This document shows, in pieces, positions 13,178 through 21,532 of a stretch of DNA of 43,207 bases. The translations under genes were made by a program, and so were the position numbers. Below the pieces are notes generated by a model, which was not told where the DNA came from, ran no database searches, and saw only the letters and a program-made list of their open reading frames with translations. Each line of letters begins with the position of its first letter. Position 1 is the first letter of the stretch. Origin of the DNA: an uncultured Ruminococcus sp. (GTDB taxonomy: Bacteria; Bacillota; Clostridia; Oscillospirales; Ruminococcaceae). Location of the stretch: positions 1 to 43,207 of the forward strand of contig NZ_CACWPP010000012.1 of assembly GCF_902762735.1 (NCBI RefSeq), given 5' to 3'.

Positions 13178-14809
13178 ATGTCACATAAAAATACCGTGAT
13201 AGGCAGGCTTTTGCCGCTGCTGACGGCGCTGATGCTGGCGCTTTTCAGTACGGGCATCACAGTTTTTGCGTCAACGGATTACTACCCTTCGTGGGAGGAG
13301 TACAAGGCTGCGGGTCAGCCTTCATCTACATGGAACGATGTTGCGGACTCCATCGACAAGCTGATGGAAGCGTCATATCAGCTGTATTCGCAGGGCAATA
13401 CCGATGAAGCCTATACGCCTATCCTCAATGCCTATAATTACTATTATGAAACATCGGGCTTTGAAAGAAATGTCAACGGCTATTCGGGTTCAGAAGTCAG
13501 CAAGGCTGAACTTGCTTTCAAAACGGCGCGAAAAGCTGTCAAAAAAGGCGAGGATATTGAGAAGATAAAAGAGATATTCAATGACCTCAGCGGGATACTT
13601 CACGTTCAGGCAAATCACCTTGACGGTCTTGGCGACAGCGGCGAGTCGAAGCTGACATTCGGCGAGGGCGGTGCTGCTGAGGAAACTGCGGCACAGGCTG
13701 ACAGCACGGAACAGACTGCTTCGGCAGAAACACCTGCGGCGGACAGCGGTTCTTCACCGCTGGACAGCGGCGGCACGAATGTGTGGGTCACTTTCGCAAG
13801 CTGTTTCGCTATAATCCTGCGTGAGGGTCTGGAAGCGATACTGGTTGTCGGTGCGATAATCGCATATCTGGTAAAATCGGGCAACAAGGATAAGCTGAAA
13901 CACGTTTATATCGGCTGTATTGCGGCTATTGGCGCGAGCTTCCTGTGCGCATGGCTGCTCAGTCTGCTAAAGCTGGCAAACACTGCAAATCAGGAGATAA
14001 TCGAAGGCGTGACCGCGCTGACGGCTGTGCTGGTGCTGTTCTATGTCAGCAACTGGATGGTCTCCAAAGCGGAGGCTGATACTTGGAACAAGTACATTGA
14101 TGAACAGGTGAAAGTATCTGCTGAGACAGGCAGTGTGTTCACGCTGGCATTTACTGCGTTCCTTGCGGTGTTCCGTGAGGGTGCGGAGGTGATACTCTTC
14201 TACCAGCCGCTTCTCAACGATGCCAAGAGCATGAGCTATGTCTGGGGCGGCTTCGGTGTGGGCGTTGTGGTGCTGGCTGTGGTATTCCTGTGCATCAGGT
14301 TCTTAAGTGTGAAACTGCCGATAAGACCCTTCTTCCTCGGCACGAGCATACTGATGTTCGTTATGTCCATATCTTTCCTGGGTGCGGGCATCAAGGAGCT
14401 TATCGAGGGCGATGTTATCGACATGACTTCACCTGACCGGTTACAGGCTGTCATACCGTTCAACGATGTGCTGAATGTGCTTGGCATCTATCCTGTGCTT
14501 GAAACGCTGATACCTCAGCTGATACTGATATTTGTAACGCTGATGATATTCGTTATGCAGAAATTCAAGATCAAAAATAAGAACGAAGCGGGCATACTTG
14601 CCATCGTTTTTGGAGGTCTTGGCGGACACAAGTTCTATCTTGGCAAATACGGTCAGGCACTTGTCTGCGTGGCATTCTGCTGGAGCGGTATCCCCGAACT
14701 GCTGGGCATCATACAGGGCATACATTACCTGACTGAAACGAACGAGCAGTTTGAGGAAGAGACAGCTCCCAAAAAGAAAGCGCCAAAGAAAAAGGCGGCG
14801 AAAAAATAG
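13178..14809 (+). CDS. FTR1-family high-affinity iron permease with C-terminal TM2 domain
   Basis: 543 residues from ATG 13178 (GGAGG 9 nt upstream; the ATG at 13172 is too close). A signal-like segment (11-32) is followed by a soluble extracytoplasmic region to about 200 with a helical iron-binding-like part and a Ala/Ser/Thr/Glu linker. The FTR1 permease domain has REGLE at 215-219 and REGAE at 333-337, the two iron-binding signature motifs. About residues 475-530 form a TM2 domain (FGGLGGHKFYLGKYGQALVC), an uncommon fusion. The tail is Lys-rich (KKKAPKKKAAKK). It should carry Fe(III) or newly oxidised iron across the membrane. First gene of the island; leader holds a terminator and an operator-like repeat. 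Confidence 0.93.
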   Translation: MSHKNTVIGRLLPLLTALMLALFSTGITVFASTDYYPSWEEYKAAGQPSSTWNDVADSIDKLMEASYQLYSQGNTDEAYTPILNAYNYYYETSGFERNVNGYSGSEVSKAELAFKTARKAVKKGEDIEKIKEIFNDLSGILHVQANHLDGLGDSGESKLTFGEGGAAEETAAQADSTEQTASAETPAADSGSSPLDSGGTNVWVTFASCFAIILREGLEAILVVGAIIAYLVKSGNKDKLKHVYIGCIAAIGASFLCAWLLSLLKLANTANQEIIEGVTALTAVLVLFYVSNWMVSKAEADTWNKYIDEQVKVSAETGSVFTLAFTAFLAVFREGAEVILFYQPLLNDAKSMSYVWGGFGVGVVVLAVVFLCIRFLSVKLPIRPFFLGTSILMFVMSISFLGAGIKELIEGDVIDMTSPDRLQAVIPFNDVLNVLGIYPVLETLIPQLILIFVTLMIFVMQKFKIKNKNEAGILAIVFGGLGGHKFYLGKYGQALVCVAFCWSGIPELLGIIQGIHYLTETNEQFEEETAPKKKAPKKKAAKK

Positions 14810-14879
14810 TCTACTATATCCCAAAAATAAGGGTAACTATAATAGAACAACAAAGTCATATTTTAAGGAGGAATTTTTT

Positions 14880-15563
14880 ATGACTAAGAAGAAGTTAGTC
14901 GGCATCGCACTGGCATCTATGATGGCTATGAGCCTCGCAGCATGCGGCGACACCGATACAAGCAGCTCTGCTGAGAGCAAGGCTGCTGCAAGCAGCGCTG
15001 AAACAACTGCTGCTGCTGAGAGCGAGAAGAGCGAGGGCACAGATGCTGTCGTTGAGGACACCCCTGCCGCTGCTGATGACGCTGCTGCGGGCTTCACTGA
15101 GTATCCTATCTTCGAGGACCAGGAAGTTGGTTTCCTGAACGTTTCTGCTGTTTACTTCCAGCCTGTTCCTATGTCGGGCGGCAACGAGAAGGTTGACGGC
15201 TTCAACATTCACCTTGAGGCTGACGTTTCCGCGCTGGAGAACGATCTGGGTTTCGGTGTTGGCGACTGGGTACCTTACATGACAGTTGACTACAAGATCA
15301 CAGGTTCTGACGGAAACGTTGCTGCTGACGGTACTTTCATGGTAATGTCCGCTTCTGACGGTCCTCACTACGGTGCTAACGTAGCTCTGCCTGATGCAGA
15401 TACTTACAGCATTGAATTCCAGTTCCACAACCCCGAAGAGAACGGCTACCTGCTGCACACCGATGCAGAAACAGGCCCCGGTGGTAATTTCGACGAGTAC
15501 TTCAAAGACGGCAACCTGAAGGTCACATTTGACGGTTGGGATTACGTTCCTCAGGAGTGGTAA
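14880..15563 (+). CDS. P19/Tp34-type iron-binding lipoprotein
   Basis: 227 residues from ATG 14880, with AAGGAGG 9 nt upstream. Lipobox LAAC at residue 22, then an Ala/Ser/Glu linker of about 45 residues. The remaining 160 residues match the periplasmic P19/Tp34 family (PF10634): FNIHLEADVSALENDLGFG, GDWVPYMTVDYKI and DGPHYGANVALPDADTYSI. The conserved His residues in HLEAD and PHYG are expected copper/iron ligands. In Campylobacter P19 is needed for iron uptake with an FTR1 permease. The gene lies 70 nt after FTR1. The partnership is therefore well supported. Confidence 0.92.
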   Translation: MTKKKLVGIALASMMAMSLAACGDTDTSSSAESKAAASSAETTAAAESEKSEGTDAVVEDTPAAADDAAAGFTEYPIFEDQEVGFLNVSAVYFQPVPMSGGNEKVDGFNIHLEADVSALENDLGFGVGDWVPYMTVDYKITGSDGNVAADGTFMVMSASDGPHYGANVALPDADTYSIEFQFHNPEENGYLLHTDAETGPGGNFDEYFKDGNLKVTFDGWDYVPQEW

Positions 15564-15603
15564 TTTTACATCGGTAAATTTCCTTCAATTAACAAAAATG
15601 CTT

Positions 15604-15635
15604 TATGCGCTGTGGACGAATATCTTCAGCGCATA
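15604..15635 (+). other. Nine-pair hairpin between the P19 and DUF2318 genes
   Basis: TATGCGCTG pairs with CAGCGCATA over a 14-nt loop, followed after 7 nt by TTTTT. It may reduce read-through from the highly expressed lipoprotein gene into the membrane genes. Confidence 0.55.
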
Positions 15636-15704
15636 TTGTGCGTTTTTGAAGTTAACAAAGGTTAATTTTTATTAACGAAATAATCCTCTGAAAGGAGAAG
15701 ATCT

Positions 15705-16979
15705 GTGTTAAAATATTTTGTGATGACCGTAGAAACGCTGGTGCTGGCGGCTGTGCTGACAGGCGCTCTGCGGGGCTTCATCAAACTGATAAAAGAGCGT
15801 TTCGGCGCTTATGCAGGCGGTATCGGCGCAGGTGTCGGCTTTGCGGCGGCGGCTCTTATGGCTTTTCTGAAAAATGCCACCACCAAGATAGATACCTCGC
15901 TGTGGAATTTGCGCATCTTCACTGTGACGATGATACTGTCGGTGCTGATGATAATAATTTCCATATTCCGCAAAAATAAGGTGATGGGGGCGATAAGCTG
16001 TGTTTTGGGCGGACTTGTCGCGGCACTGCTGATCTTCTATGCCCTTCCTGATGTGCTGGCGTACCCGTACATTATCCTGCTGACCGAGAAAACCGTGCTT
16101 TCGACGGGCTTTTTGTTCAAGTGCATCGGCATAATCTTCGGTCTGATACTCATGGTCGTGGCACAGATGGCTGTACACAACGGCATGCTGAGGCTTTCGG
16201 GCTGGCAGGCGTATGCTGTCACAGCGGTGATACTCATTATCAACGCCGCAAGACAATTCTGCGCAAGTCTGGGCATAATGCTCAACAAGCGCATGCTTGA
16301 AAACTTCGACCCCGATATAAAGCACGATATTTTCGAGCTGGTGAAATTTTCCTCCAATAACAGCAATATATTCGTTTATACGGCACTTACAGCGGCACTG
16401 GTGATGCCTGTTCTGCTGTGGATAAAGAGCCTGCGTGCCAACGAGCCTTACGACAATCCCGCACAGAAGCGCAAACTGCGCAAAAAGTGGCGCGTTACCA
16501 GAACTTGGGCGAACCTCGCTATATTCTGCCTTGTTTTTGGGCTGGTGACATTCACCACCCTCGATGCGGTGGCTAACAGGGAAGTGCCGCTGTCTCCCGT
16601 TGAAGATGCAAAGATAGAGAACGGCTATGTGATAGTGCCTTTTGAACAGGTCGATGACGGTCATCTGCACCGCTTTGCTTATGTGACCGAGAACGATATT
16701 CAGATACGCTTCATCGTCATAAAAAAGCCGAACTCTTCGGCTTACGGCATCGGTCTTGATGCCTGCGATGTCTGCGGCGAAACGGGCTATTTCGAGAAAG
16801 ACGGTCAGGTGGTGTGCAAGCTGTGCGATGTTGTGATGAACATTCAGACCATCGGTTTCAAGGGCGGCTGCAACCCGATAGTCATACCCTATGAGATACG
16901 TGACGGGCAGATATTAGTGCCGCTGGACGGTCTTACCGAGCATGAAAAGATGTTCAAGAACAACCGAATGAGAAGCTGA
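15705..16979 (+). CDS. DUF2318 membrane protein (iron-uptake associated)
   Basis: 424 residues from GTG 15705, with AAAGGAG 7 nt upstream. Eight or so membrane segments occupy residues 1-290. The C-terminal domain of about 130 residues is DUF2318, with C354/C357 (CDVCGETG), C371/C374 (CKLCDVVMNIQTIGF) and C389 (GGCNPI). These cysteines could bind a metal or carry out redox chemistry. DUF2318 proteins accompany FTR1, P19 and the FtsX-type ABC genes in the Campylobacter p19 operon. The biochemical role of the family is not settled; delivery or reduction of iron outside the membrane is plausible. Confidence 0.92.
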   Translation: MLKYFVMTVETLVLAAVLTGALRGFIKLIKERFGAYAGGIGAGVGFAAAALMAFLKNATTKIDTSLWNLRIFTVTMILSVLMIIISIFRKNKVMGAISCVLGGLVAALLIFYALPDVLAYPYIILLTEKTVLSTGFLFKCIGIIFGLILMVVAQMAVHNGMLRLSGWQAYAVTAVILIINAARQFCASLGIMLNKRMLENFDPDIKHDIFELVKFSSNNSNIFVYTALTAALVMPVLLWIKSLRANEPYDNPAQKRKLRKKWRVTRTWANLAIFCLVFGLVTFTTLDAVANREVPLSPVEDAKIENGYVIVPFEQVDDGHLHRFAYVTENDIQIRFIVIKKPNSSAYGIGLDACDVCGETGYFEKDGQVVCKLCDVVMNIQTIGFKGGCNPIVIPYEIRDGQILVPLDGLTEHEKMFKNNRMRS

Positions 16980-16990
16980 GGAGGGGCAGT

Positions 16991-18283
16991 ATGTTCTTTA
17001 GAATGATACGCGGGACACTGTTCCGCCAGTGGAAAAAAATGCTGATGATAGCCTTTACCATAGCGCTTGGCGCATCGCTGGCTTCGGCTATGCTGAGCGT
17101 TATGCTGGATGTGGGCGACAAGGTAAATCAGGAACTTAAAACTTACGGCGCGAACATAACCGTTGTACCGAAGGAAAATTCGGTGCTGACGAACCTCTAT
17201 GAGGTCGAGGACGGCGGTGTGAGCGGCGCTTATTTGCAGGAAGATGAACTGGGCAAGATAAAGACCATCTTCTGGGCATTCAACATCGTGGATTTTGCGC
17301 CGTTCGTCAATGTTGATGCGACACTTGACGACGGCACTGAAGTGCAGTGTGTGGGAAGCTGGTTCGACCACCACATGGATCTGCCCACAGGTGAAACTCT
17401 TGATGCGGGCGTTGTAAGTCTGCGAAGCTGGTGGGAACTGACAGAAGGTTCGTGGATAGATGAACAGCTTTCTGCCAACAGCGCCGATGAAGTGATGGTG
17501 GGCAAAGACCTTGCCGAAAAGCTGGGCGTTAAGGCGGGCGACACGCTCCATCTGAACGGTCCCGCATCTGACAAAAACATGAAAGTTGCGGGCATATACG
17601 ATGCGGGCGGCACTGAGGACATGCAGATGTACATGCAGCTCGACACCGCGCAGGAACTTGCCGACCTTGAGGGCAGGGTAGACAAGATAGAAGTCAGCGC
17701 ACTGACAACTCCCGAAAACGAACTTTCTGAGCGTGCGGCAAAAGACCCGTCATCGCTGACAGTGGCGCAGATGGAAACATGGACATGCACCGCTTATGCA
17801 AGTTCGATATGCTACCAGATACAGCAGGTCATCACCGATTCGGTAGCCGCCCCCGTAAGGCAGGTGGCTGACTCGGAGGGTGCAATACTCAGCAAGACAC
17901 AGCTTCTGATGATACTGATAACCATACTCAGTCTGATAGGTGCGGCGCTGGGTATATGCAATCTGGTGACGGCAAGCGTTATGGAGAGAAGTCAGGAGAT
18001 AGGTCTGATGAAAGCCATAGGTGCGCATAACCTGTCAGTGGCACTGCTGGTGCTGTGCGAGATATTCATAACAGCGATAATCGGCGGTGTTGCGGGCTTC
18101 TTTGCGGGCTTTGGCTTTGCACAGCTGATAGGTCACACGGTATTCGGTTCAGCCATAGAGATGCGCCCGATGGTAGTGCCCATAGTTGCGGTGCTGGTGG
18201 TGCTGGTGACGCTGATAGGCTCGATACCCGCCATAAGAATGCTGCTGGGTCTGCGCCCGACAGAAGTTCTTCACGGCAGATAA
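16991..18283 (+). CDS. ABC transporter permease, FtsX/MacB type (first)
   Basis: 430 residues, with GAGGAGGGGCAG before the ATG. One N-terminal membrane helix (20-40), a large extracytoplasmic domain of about 270 residues with the opening TYGANITVVPKENSVL, and three C-terminal helices of the FtsX domain (SQEIGLMKAIGAHNLSVALL and the following segments). Members of this class are mechanotransmitting rather than channel-forming, coupling ATP hydrolysis in the cytoplasm to work on extracytoplasmic proteins. It probably pairs with the second permease (18302) and the ATPase at 19871, as in the P19 operons of other bacteria. Confidence 0.92.
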   Translation: MFFRMIRGTLFRQWKKMLMIAFTIALGASLASAMLSVMLDVGDKVNQELKTYGANITVVPKENSVLTNLYEVEDGGVSGAYLQEDELGKIKTIFWAFNIVDFAPFVNVDATLDDGTEVQCVGSWFDHHMDLPTGETLDAGVVSLRSWWELTEGSWIDEQLSANSADEVMVGKDLAEKLGVKAGDTLHLNGPASDKNMKVAGIYDAGGTEDMQMYMQLDTAQELADLEGRVDKIEVSALTTPENELSERAAKDPSSLTVAQMETWTCTAYASSICYQIQQVITDSVAAPVRQVADSEGAILSKTQLLMILITILSLIGAALGICNLVTASVMERSQEIGLMKAIGAHNLSVALLVLCEIFITAIIGGVAGFFAGFGFAQLIGHTVFGSAIEMRPMVVPIVAVLVVLVTLIGSIPAIRMLLGLRPTEVLHGR

Positions 18284-18301
18284 GAGCGGAGGCAGAGTAA
18301 A

Positions 18302-19471
18302 ATGAAAAAGAGAAAAATGTTCATACGTATGATAACAGCCTCGCTTATGCGGCGGCGTTCGCGAATGGTGGTGGCGCTTCTGTCCATAGCCATCGGTGCG
18401 ACAATACTTTCGGGGCTGGTGTCGATATACTACGATGTACCGAGACAGATGGGCGCTGAGTTCAGAAACTACGGCGCTAACATGATATTCACTGCGGGCG
18501 ATGATGCTTTCACCTTAGACGATGTGAGAGCGGGACAGTCGAAGATAGACAGCTCGCAGATAGTGGGCGTTGCGCCATACCGCTATGAGAACGTGAGGAT
18601 AAACGATATTCCCGTTGTTGCGGCGGGCACCGACCCTGAGGGCGCTAAAAAAGCAAGCCCTTACTGGCGTGTTGAGGGCGAGTGGTTCTCGGGTGACAGT
18701 CAGCTGCTTATCGGCGCATCGGTGGCAGAGACTTTCAGGCTGAAAGCGGGCGACACCATAGAGGTTTCTTACAGCCCCGTGTCGGACAGCGATGAAACGA
18801 CTTCTGACGGCGAGGACGAGTTCACACTTGACACCTACAAGCCGTTCACAGTGATGGGCGTTTTGCAGACAGGCGGTTCGGAAGAGAACTACATCTACAT
18901 GAGCCTTGATGCGCTGACTGAGCTTACGGGCGAAGAGGGCACTCTCGATGTGGCAGAACTGAGCGTTTCTGCCGACTCGGAACAGCTCGCGGGCTATATC
19001 AGCGAGATAAACGGCAGTGTGAAGAACGTTCATGCAAGCCTTGTAAAGCGCGTGACCGCATCGGAAGCATCGGTGCTGACAAAATTGCAGGCACTGGTGC
19101 TGCTGGTAACGATAGTCGTGCTGGCGCTGACGATGATATGCGTTGCCACCACCATGACAGCAGTTGTGGCGGAGCGCCGCAAGGAGATAGGTCTGCGCAA
19201 GGCGATAGGCGCATCTGACAAGAGCATAATACAGGAATTTATGGGCGAGAGCATGCTTCTGGGTCTGCTGGGCGGACTTCTCGGCGCGGTGCTTGGCTTT
19301 GTGTTCGCACAGCAGGTCAGCATCAATGTGTTCAGCAGTTCGATCTCGTTCAGACCGCTTCTTCTGCCGATAACAGTGCTGGCTTCCATAGCGGTAACAG
19401 GCATATCCAGCCTTATGCCCATAAGAAGTGCAACAGACGTTGACCCCGCACTTGTCCTCAAAGGCGAATAG
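18302..19471 (+). CDS. ABC transporter permease, FtsX/MacB type (second)
   Basis: 389 residues, starting 18 nt after the first permease with GGAGG upstream. Same architecture: helix at about 18-40, an extracytoplasmic domain opening with RNYGANMIFTAGDDAF, then the FtsX segment RKEIGLRKAIGASDKSIIQE and two further helices. The two permeases are divergent paralogues and probably form a heterodimer. A third paralogue is encoded at 26483. No stop or frameshift disturbs it. It is followed by 400 nt of repeats and a new promoter before the ATPase. Confidence 0.92.
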   Translation: MKKRKMFIRMITASLMRRRSRMVVALLSIAIGATILSGLVSIYYDVPRQMGAEFRNYGANMIFTAGDDAFTLDDVRAGQSKIDSSQIVGVAPYRYENVRINDIPVVAAGTDPEGAKKASPYWRVEGEWFSGDSQLLIGASVAETFRLKAGDTIEVSYSPVSDSDETTSDGEDEFTLDTYKPFTVMGVLQTGGSEENYIYMSLDALTELTGEEGTLDVAELSVSADSEQLAGYISEINGSVKNVHASLVKRVTASEASVLTKLQALVLLVTIVVLALTMICVATTMTAVVAERRKEIGLRKAIGASDKSIIQEFMGESMLLGLLGGLLGAVLGFVFAQQVSINVFSSSISFRPLLLPITVLASIAVTGISSLMPIRSATDVDPALVLKGE

Positions 19472-19473
19472 GT

Positions 19474-19510
19474 TATTAATTCATAATTCATAATGCATAA
19501 TTCATAATTG
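19474..19510 (+). repeat. Short AT-rich tandem repeat (AATTCATAATTCAT type)
   Basis: Several tandem copies of AATTCATA and GCATAATTCATA directly after the permease stop. Similar runs lie at 19671-19689 and 22089-22121. Such runs are common between genes in some clostridia; nothing suggests a function. Confidence 0.8.
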
Positions 19511-19611
19511 TTGACATGCATTGGAGCTTGTCTCTGCATAATGATATTTGTCATTAAAGGCGGGCAAATTCGCTGTGAAAATAATTATTTGGGGAAATTG
19601 ATAAAATAGGC

Positions 19612-19640
19612 TTGTAATTAATTGAGATTTATGTTATAAT
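19612..19640 (+). promoter_or_regulatory. Internal promoter before the ABC ATPase
   Basis: TTGTAA, 17 nt, TATAAT. It lies in the 400-nt gap within the island and gives a leader of about 225 nt to the ATPase. Confidence 0.75.
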
Positions 19641-19646
19641 TATCGC

Positions 19647-19870
19647 AAGGAGAGTTCCGATAGATTTTTTAATGCATAATTCATAATTGCTGAGCACATT
19701 CACAATTCTCCAAAAACAACCCAAAGCGCGAGAGCTTTTTGCGCCCTGACCGTAGGGAGCGGAGCGAACGAAGCGTCAGACCTGACGCGCAAAAAGTCCC
19801 GCACAACATCAGCAGAGCTGAAGTTTGTGGTATGGGGAACGCAGTCCCCCATTTAAGATAGGAGTTTAAG
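19647..19870 (+). other. Structured leader before the ABC ATPase
   Basis: Contains AATTCATA repeats (19671-19689), CTTTTTGCGC complementary to GCGCAAAAAG at about 19788, an inner GCGTCA/TGACGC hairpin, and ATGGGGA/TCCCCAT near 19832-19852 shortly before the ribosome site. These could be alternatives of one fold. No protein-coding frame is convincing. Confidence 0.5.
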
Positions 19871-20560
19871 ATGAGTTTATTGGAACTGAAAAATGTTTAT
19901 AAGATCTATGGAGATCTTCATGCGCTCGATGATGTGAGCCTGAAGGTCAAAAAGGGCGAGTGGGTGTCGATAATGGGACCCTCAGGCTCGGGAAAAAGTA
20001 CGATGATGAATATTATCGGGTGCATGGATAAGCCAAGCAAGGGCGAAGTTCTGCTGGACGGTGTGGATATTTCTAAGGAGTCGAAGAAGAACCTGACCAA
20101 TATCCGCAGGGACAAGATAGGGCTTATCTTCCAGCAGTTCCACCTGGTAAATTACCTGACAGCGGTGGAGAATGTCATGCTGGCGCAGTATTATCACAGC
20201 ATACCCGATGAAAAGGAAGCACTCGAAGCGCTGGACAGAGTGGGTCTGGCGGACAGGGCGAAGCATCTGCCCAGTCAGCTTTCGGGCGGTGAACAGCAGC
20301 GCGTGTGCGTGGCAAGGGCGCTGATAAATTATCCTGAGATAGTACTGGCTGACGAGCCGACAGGCAACCTCGATGAAGCTAACGAAGAGGTCGTTGTTGA
20401 CCTGTTTCACAAACTGCATGACGAGGGTACGACGCTGATAGTAGTCACCCATGACCCTGAGGTAGCTGAGGTGGCACAGCGCACGCTGGTGCTGAGGAGC
20501 GGCAAGCTCAGCAAAGAGGTCGTCAATGAGAATTTTACAGGCAAGATAAGGTTTGACTAG
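19871..20560 (+). CDS. ABC transporter ATPase (MacB/LolD type)
   Basis: 229 residues. Walker A GPSGSGKST, Q-loop near FQQFHLVNYLTAVENVMLAQ, signature LSGGEQQRV, Walker B VLADEPTG and the His switch in VVTHDPEV are all intact. This is the energising subunit for FtsX-type permeases, and its partners are presumably the two encoded at 16991 and 18302. It has its own promoter (19612) and continues with no terminator into the FMN-binding lipoprotein gene 16 nt later. Confidence 0.95.
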   Translation: MSLLELKNVYKIYGDLHALDDVSLKVKKGEWVSIMGPSGSGKSTMMNIIGCMDKPSKGEVLLDGVDISKESKKNLTNIRRDKIGLIFQQFHLVNYLTAVENVMLAQYYHSIPDEKEALEALDRVGLADRAKHLPSQLSGGEQQRVCVARALINYPEIVLADEPTGNLDEANEEVVVDLFHKLHDEGTTLIVVTHDPEVAEVAQRTLVLRSGKLSKEVVNENFTGKIRFD

Positions 20561-20576
20561 AGCGGAGGTATAGCGT

Positions 20577-21014
20577 ATGAAAAAGCTGATGATAGCAGTG
20601 TCGGTGCTGGCGCTGACTGCGGGGCTGACCGCATGCGGGAGCAAGTCTTACAAGGACGGCACTTACAAGGCTAAAAGTGCCGAATATCACAGCGATGACG
20701 GCACAGAAGAAGGCAACGGCTACGGTGAGGTCGAGCTGACCATATCGGGCGGCAAGATAACCGACTGCACTTTCAAGACCTACGAGCTTGACGGGACACT
20801 CAAAGACGAGGATTACGGCAAAGAGGACGGCGAGATAAAGAACAAGGACTATTACAGCAAGGCACAGCGCGCAAGGGCGGCTTGCGAGAACTATGCCTCT
20901 CAGCTGGTGTCGAAGGGCGATATTGAGGAGGTCGATGGCGTGAGCGGTGCGACTGTCAATTACAGTGAGTTCAAGGAGGCTGTTACTGCGGCATTGAAGC
21001 AGGCAGAGGAATAA
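20577..21014 (+). CDS. FMN-binding lipoprotein (flavinylated, FMN_bind domain)
   Basis: 145 residues. Signal peptide with lipobox LTAC, lipidation at C20, then an FMN-binding domain with YKDGTYKAKSAEYHSDDG, EVELTISGGKITDC and the flavinylation motif D120-G-V-S-G-A-T126. In this family ApbE transfers FMN onto the Thr. The protein would then be an outer-face electron carrier. ApbE itself is not in this window. In Campylobacter-like operons a thioredoxin-like protein sits here instead. The ribosome site is GGAGG, 8 nt before the ATG; its stop overlaps the next start. Confidence 0.92.
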   Translation: MKKLMIAVSVLALTAGLTACGSKSYKDGTYKAKSAEYHSDDGTEEGNGYGEVELTISGGKITDCTFKTYELDGTLKDEDYGKEDGEIKNKDYYSKAQRARAACENYASQLVSKGDIEEVDGVSGATVNYSEFKEAVTAALKQAEE

Positions 21015-21532
21015 TGCGGGTGCTGCGTCATGTCATCGTTACAGCGGCGGCGCTGTTTCTGATGCTGGGTCTGCCATTTCTTAACAGTGACTATTATAAG
21101 CGTCTGCGTGACGGCACTGACGCTGTGTCAAGTGCGTCCACTGCGCTTGACAAGCCGTCGGGTGAGTATGTGGTGTTCATCAACCGAAGCCTGCATACCA
21201 ACAGCGCAAATCTCGCGGCGTGGGAAGGTTTCTTTGCTGAGGGCAGGGACGAGGGGCTTTACAATGTCTTTGAGGACCTGCATTGTACCGTAGCCGAGAA
21301 TGATGCGGCAGGGCTTGAAATGGCAAATAGTTTCCGGTCGATACTGCCCGAGAACCAGATGAAAGTCAGCACCGAAAATGTGATGCTGATGCTTTCAAAG
21401 GCTGAGAACGGGCGGTTCGATGTGATAGTTATGTCTAAGGAGATCGCAGATATGTTCGGTGCAGAACGCATAGCGGCAATGACTGACGCAGATATGCTGA
21501 CAGTAAAACAGGCAGAGGGGGAAGAAGCGTGA
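21014..21532 (+). CDS. Membrane-anchored protein of unknown function in the electron-transfer cluster
   Basis: 172 residues, with ATG sharing its first base with the stop of the FMN gene (overlap of 1 nt). Residues 5-24 form a hydrophobic anchor or uncleaved signal. The rest is predicted to lie outside the membrane and has a mixed alpha/beta pattern (GEYVVFINRSLHTN, RFDVIVMSKEIADMFGAERI). It contains one cysteine (in DLHCTVAEN) and no recognisable cofactor motif. I do not recognise a family. The tight coupling to the flavoprotein before and the cytochrome b-like protein after suggests that it is part of the same complex. Confidence 0.8.
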   Translation: MRVLRHVIVTAAALFLMLGLPFLNSDYYKRLRDGTDAVSSASTALDKPSGEYVVFINRSLHTNSANLAAWEGFFAEGRDEGLYNVFEDLHCTVAENDAAGLEMANSFRSILPENQMKVSTENVMLMLSKAENGRFDVIVMSKEIADMFGAERIAAMTDADMLTVKQAEGEEA

